From Aeribacillus composti (GTDB taxonomy: Bacteria; Bacillota; Bacilli; Bacillales; Aeribacillaceae), in NCBI RefSeq assembly GCF_007827555.1, contig NZ_VISS01000017.1:19122-83121 (forward strand): a stretch of DNA of 64,000 nucleotides, in the 5' to 3' direction. Both the position numbers and the translations under genes were made by a program. The notes below the pieces were generated by a model, which did not search any database, was not told where the DNA came from, and saw only the letters and a list, made by a program, of their open reading frames with translations. Below, one piece after another: positions 60,933 to 64,000 of this stretch; within the stretch, counting starts at the first letter, position 1, and each line of letters opens with the position of its first letter.

Positions 60933-62408
60933 ACAATGTGGGAAGACCAAGGAACGAACATCACCGAAACAATCCTAAACATGAACAAACACCTAGGAGA
61001 TGCGAAAAACAACCAAGATCAACTGAATGATGCGATTTCTAAAATCAATGCCGATCCGGCTGTAAAAATCCAAAAAGCGATGAATGATTTGAAAACGGCG
61101 CTTGAACCGTTGCTGTCTGTTATCGCATCGGTTGTCGGAGCAATCGCTAGCTGGATGTCAGCAAATCCTCAATTAACGGCAACGATTACAGCGATTGTGG
61201 GAGCAATCGGCATTTTTTCTGGAGTACTCATGGCATTGGCGCCCATTTTGTATTCGATACAGACAGCTCTTCCGATCATCACAAAGATGCTCCCGCTGCT
61301 CGGAAATGCGTTTAAGGCGATGACTGGGCCGATCGGCTTGGCCATTACGGCGCTCACACTACTTGTTCCGGTAATTATTGAGAATTGGGAGCCGATAAAG
61401 GATTTTTTTGCAAAGCTATGGGACGGAATCAAGCAGGTTTTTGAAACGACGATAAATGCTGTTGCCTCGTTTTTGAGCAGCTCGTGGGAAACGATAAAAA
61501 ATGTGACATCGACCGTGTGGAACGGGATCAAAGATTTCTTCTCACAATCTTGGAATGCAATTAAACAAGTATTTGAAACAACGATCAACGGAGTTTCTAG
61601 TTTTCTAACAAACGCCTGGAACACGATTTCTTCAACCGCAAAGACCGTATGGAATGGAATTGTCTCCTTTTTCACGAGCACATGGAACACGATCAAAACG
61701 ACATTCCAAACGGTGCTCACTACGGTGTCCAACTTGGTTCAGACGATTTGGAACGGGATCAAAAACACGACTTCTAACGTGTTTAATACTATCAAAAATA
61801 CGATCTCAAGCGTTTGGAACGGGATTAAATCCGCCGTAAATTCCGCGATCAATGCTGTCAAAAATGTTGTTTCGAGCATTTGGTCGGCGATCAAAAATAC
61901 AACGTCAAATGTATGGAACAGTATTAAAAATTTTGTGATGAATCCGGTCGATGCAATCAAAAACGCGGTTCCAGCCGCTTTCGAGAGCATGAAAAACAAA
62001 ATCGCAAGCGTTTGGGAGAAGGTTAAAGGCGTTATCAAAGCTCCTTTAAACGCGATAATCTCGACGATCAACAGCTTTATCAGCCGTTTGAACGGTCTGA
62101 AAATACCCGATTGGGTCCCTGGAGTGGGCGGCAAGGGAATCAACATCCCGAAAATTCCGATGTTGGCAAGAGGAACAAACTTTTTCAAAGGTGGATATGC
62201 AATCGTTGGAGAACAGGGTCCTGAACTTGTACAGCTTCCAACAGGTGCAAAAGTTTACTCGAATGGACAGACTCAAGATATGTTAAGCAATCAAACGATC
62301 ATCACCGGAAACACATTTGTAGTAAGAGAAGAAGCCGATATTAAGAAAATTGCTAGAGAACTATACGTCCTACAGATTCAAAATACAAGAGGCGGTGGTA
62401 TAGCTTGA
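60933..62408 (+). CDS. Tape measure protein, exon 2
   Basis: 491 codons to TGA 62406. Begins TMWEDQGTNITETILNMNKH, has two or three hydrophobic helices (residues near 80-170 of the exon), then a long stretch of Trp/Phe-spaced repeats of about 11 residues (such as SVWNGIKSAVNSAINAVKNV), typical of tail-length rulers, and a C-terminal part with MLARGTNFFKGGYAIVGEQG. The open frame upstream to 60819 is intron sequence. Confidence 0.9.
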   Translation, partial: TMWEDQGTNITETILNMNKHLGDAKNNQDQLNDAISKINADPAVKIQKAMNDLKTALEPLLSVIASVVGAIASWMSANPQLTATITAIVGAIGIFSGVLMALAPILYSIQTALPIITKMLPLLGNAFKAMTGPIGLAITALTLLVPVIIENWEPIKDFFAKLWDGIKQVFETTINAVASFLSSSWETIKNVTSTVWNGIKDFFSQSWNAIKQVFETTINGVSSFLTNAWNTISSTAKTVWNGIVSFFTSTWNTIKTTFQTVLTTVSNLVQTIWNGIKNTTSNVFNTIKNTISSVWNGIKSAVNSAINAVKNVVSSIWSAIKNTTSNVWNSIKNFVMNPVDAIKNAVPAAFESMKNKIASVWEKVKGVIKAPLNAIISTINSFISRLNGLKIPDWVPGVGGKGINIPKIPMLARGTNFFKGGYAIVGEQGPELVQLPTGAKVYSNGQTQDMLSNQTIITGNTFVVREEADIKKIARELYVLQIQNTRGGGIA

Positions 62409-62797
62409 CAAACGGAATTACCTTTAATGGTGTACATTCGAGAACATTTAATCTTGTTATGCTCACTTCTAAACGCCCTTTATTGCCCGAAAACAAAGAC
62501 ACGTATATCGATATACCACACCGGGATGGTTCTATACTTATCCCGGACAAGTCGGCAAAAGACATCATTATAGAAGTTGAGTTTTTAATTAAACGACCGG
62601 CAAACTTATATGAAGCAGCTCGTAATATATCTCGATGGCTGATAACAGACGACCGAGTTCCACTTATCTTTGACGATGATCCAGACTACTACTATAATGC
62701 GAAGGTTTACGGAAACATTGAACTTGAAAAAGTTGTTAAGAGTGGTCGGTTTACAGTGAATTTCAGGTGTGAACCATATCCTATTAGGAGGAAATAA
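62405..62797 (+). CDS. Distal tail (Dit-like, Sipho_tail) protein, short form
   Basis: 130 aa from TTG 62405, overlapping the tape-measure stop. GITFNGVHSRTFNLVMLTSK, YIDIPHRDGSILIPDKSAKD and GRFTVNFRCEPYPIRRK match the N-terminal ring domain of Dit. The C-terminal galectin-like domain of usual Dit proteins (230-300 aa) is absent. It would form the hub below the tail tube. Confidence 0.78.
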   Translation: MTNGITFNGVHSRTFNLVMLTSKRPLLPENKDTYIDIPHRDGSILIPDKSAKDIIIEVEFLIKRPANLYEAARNISRWLITDDRVPLIFDDDPDYYYNAKVYGNIELEKVVKSGRFTVNFRCEPYPIRRK

Positions 62798-62800
62798 CGA

Positions 62801-63184
62801 ATGTCCATGACAGATTATCTTGAAACACAGATTTTGAACGCAATCTTTAAAGGCGAAACTTACACGGGACCAAGTGCCCTTTATTTAGCACTGTTTACAT
62901 CAGACCCAGGAGATAACGGTGAAGGAACAGAGGTAAGTGACAGTGCGTATGCAAGACAAGAAATCATATTTAGCGAAATCACTGACGGTACCGTAAGTAA
63001 TACAAACTTAATCGAGTTTGCACCGGCAGCGGTTAACTATGGTGTCATAACGCATGTTGGCATTTATGACAGTCAAACAGGTGGTAATTTATTGTTTTAT
63101 AGCGAGTTAGCAACATCGATAGTTGCCGGTCAGGGTGTGGGTGTGAGTATACAACCGGGTGATTTAAGTGTGTCATTGGATTAG
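62801..63184 (+). CDS. Phage tail fibre-like protein
   Basis: 127 aa. MTDYLETQILNAIFKGETYT, LYLALFTSDPGDNGEGTEVS and VGIYDSQTGGNLLFYSELAT belong to a small phage structural family often annotated as tail fibre protein. The position inside the Dit-Tal pair is notable. GGAGGAAATAA precedes the ATG. Confidence 0.72.
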   Translation: MSMTDYLETQILNAIFKGETYTGPSALYLALFTSDPGDNGEGTEVSDSAYARQEIIFSEITDGTVSNTNLIEFAPAAVNYGVITHVGIYDSQTGGNLLFYSELATSIVAGQGVGVSIQPGDLSVSLD

Positions 63185-63196
63185 TGGGGTGATTAG

Positions 63197-63910
63197 ATGA
63201 CAGCAAGTGAGTATCTATCGGAGTTTACTGGAGTTAATATCATTACAAAATCATCCCTGTCAGTAAAAGCCGAAATCACTTGGAATGTCCTTAACGGTGA
63301 CGTTATTTATATCGTAGATCCGTCAACCTTAGCTCGTAGACTACCAATCAAAAATGTTATCAACCCTTTAATCAGTGAACAAATAAACGCTCACTATACA
63401 TTCTCTTTTGACACGGTTTTTGACGATAAAACAAAGTACATTAACAACGCAAATATTATTGAGGTTGACGATGATTATTTTCAAGTTGGTCGAATCGTAA
63501 AACAGCGAGAAACATCGGTGTCCATGTCTGTGTCGTGTGAACATGTGTCGTATAAGTTACTCGATAAGAAAAAATATCCTTTACCATTCACGGAAGCGGA
63601 AGACAGTCCTAGAAATTTAATGTCTGCTTTATTGTCAGGTACACCATTTTCAGTCGGAACTGTAGAAATCGGCGGAAGCTACTATATTAAACCTAAATCT
63701 GATAATATCCGCGGTGCTCTTATTGAGTTGGCTAACCTTGTTGGCGGTGAGTTAATCTGGGAAAAATTCACTGTACATTTAGTAAAACGCAGGGGCGCTG
63801 ATAACGGCTTAGAATTTAGATTAGGGGAGAATTTGATTGGAGTAACAGAAGAAATAGATACTACTGGGGAAGAACCGAAAGTGTCTTTAGGAGTCGATGT
63901 ACTTGTGTAA
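63197..63910 (+). CDS. Tail-associated (Tal/prophage endopeptidase) protein, N-terminal part, truncated
   Basis: 237 aa. KNVINPLISEQINAHYTFSF, FQVGRIVKQRETSVSMSVSC and LGVTEEIDTTGEEPKVSLGV pattern (only partly quoted) matches the hub domain of Tal proteins at the tail tip. The frame ends at TAA 63908 just after LGVDVLV, where relatives continue for at least 100 residues. The DNA after it looks unrelated, so an insertion or deletion probably removed the rest. Confidence 0.7.
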   Translation: MTASEYLSEFTGVNIITKSSLSVKAEITWNVLNGDVIYIVDPSTLARRLPIKNVINPLISEQINAHYTFSFDTVFDDKTKYINNANIIEVDDDYFQVGRIVKQRETSVSMSVSCEHVSYKLLDKKKYPLPFTEAEDSPRNLMSALLSGTPFSVGTVEIGGSYYIKPKSDNIRGALIELANLVGGELIWEKFTVHLVKRRGADNGLEFRLGENLIGVTEEIDTTGEEPKVSLGVDVLV

Positions 63911-63919
63911 ATTAGCACA

Positions 63920-64000
63920 CTATTTTAGAACCACTTTTTTCAAATTATTTTGGACTAAAATCGGAAATACCTCGCAAAATGTTTGCGAATTCTCTCCGAT
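63920..64000 (-). other. C-terminal end of a minus-strand ORF, possible insertion sequence
   Basis: From the window edge to TAG at 63920-63922 the minus strand is open: IGENSQTFCEVFPILVQNNL then KKVVLK. It abuts the truncated tail gene, which suggests the end of an inserted element, but the rest is out of view and the family is not recognised. Confidence 0.3.

Noticed and set aside
61169..62188. Long minus-strand frames opposite the tape-measure gene
   Set aside because: Produced by the repetitive codon pattern of the tape-measure repeats; no starts with RBS.

Overview
The window looks like a chromosomal segment of a low- to mid-GC member of the Bacillaceae, probably moderately thermophilic. 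The basis is strong AGGAGG-type ribosome sites, frequent TTG/GTG starts, a B. subtilis-like ureide (puc) cluster, a fruRKA operon with a CcpA-type cre box, and CRISPR repeats of the kind common in Geobacillus and relatives. The genus is inference. No rRNA or tRNA genes were seen.

Positions 1-8770: purine-ureide degradation. A PucR-type regulator (minus strand) faces allantoate amidohydrolase and ureidoglycine-glyoxylate aminotransferase. A NitT/TauT-type ABC importer follows, then allantoinase. Together these would import a ureide and take allantoin to ureidoglycolate/glyoxylate with nitrogen release.

Positions 8770-20400: a patchwork of ordinary genes and decayed DNA. It holds an MFS transporter, a Gfo/Idh/MocA oxidoreductase, an FtsX-type ABC exporter with its PadR regulator, a TetR/DUF2269 pair, several pseudogenes, a short degenerate CRISPR locus (10726-10820) and a five-repeat CRISPR array (20086-20385).

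Positions 20400-30120: the fruRKA operon, then a graveyard of mobile and antagonism genes. It contains a truncated group II intron whose reverse transcriptase gene is split by a 258-bp inverted-repeat element, two polymorphic-toxin remnants with immunity genes, a LysM fragment, an IS3-family element, and a third CRISPR array (29884-30116). No cas genes are present. The three CRISPR loci share a leader.

Positions 30120-64000: an HK97-type siphovirus prophage, starting directly after the third CRISPR array. Order: integrase, ImmA/IrrE peptidase and repressor (minus strand), then on the plus strand Cro-like regulator, antirepressor, replication module (DUF2800, DUF2815, MazG-like, family A DNA polymerase, a possible clamp-like protein, primase-helicase, candidate iteron origin, VRR-NUC nuclease, SNF2 helicase), an accessory segment with unknown membrane proteins, a sigma-like late regulator, HNH and terminase, portal, protease, capsid, connectors, tail genes with a -1 frameshift, and a tape-measure gene split by a group I intron carrying an HNH endonuclease. 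The tail-associated gene at the right edge stops early next to sequence that looks foreign.
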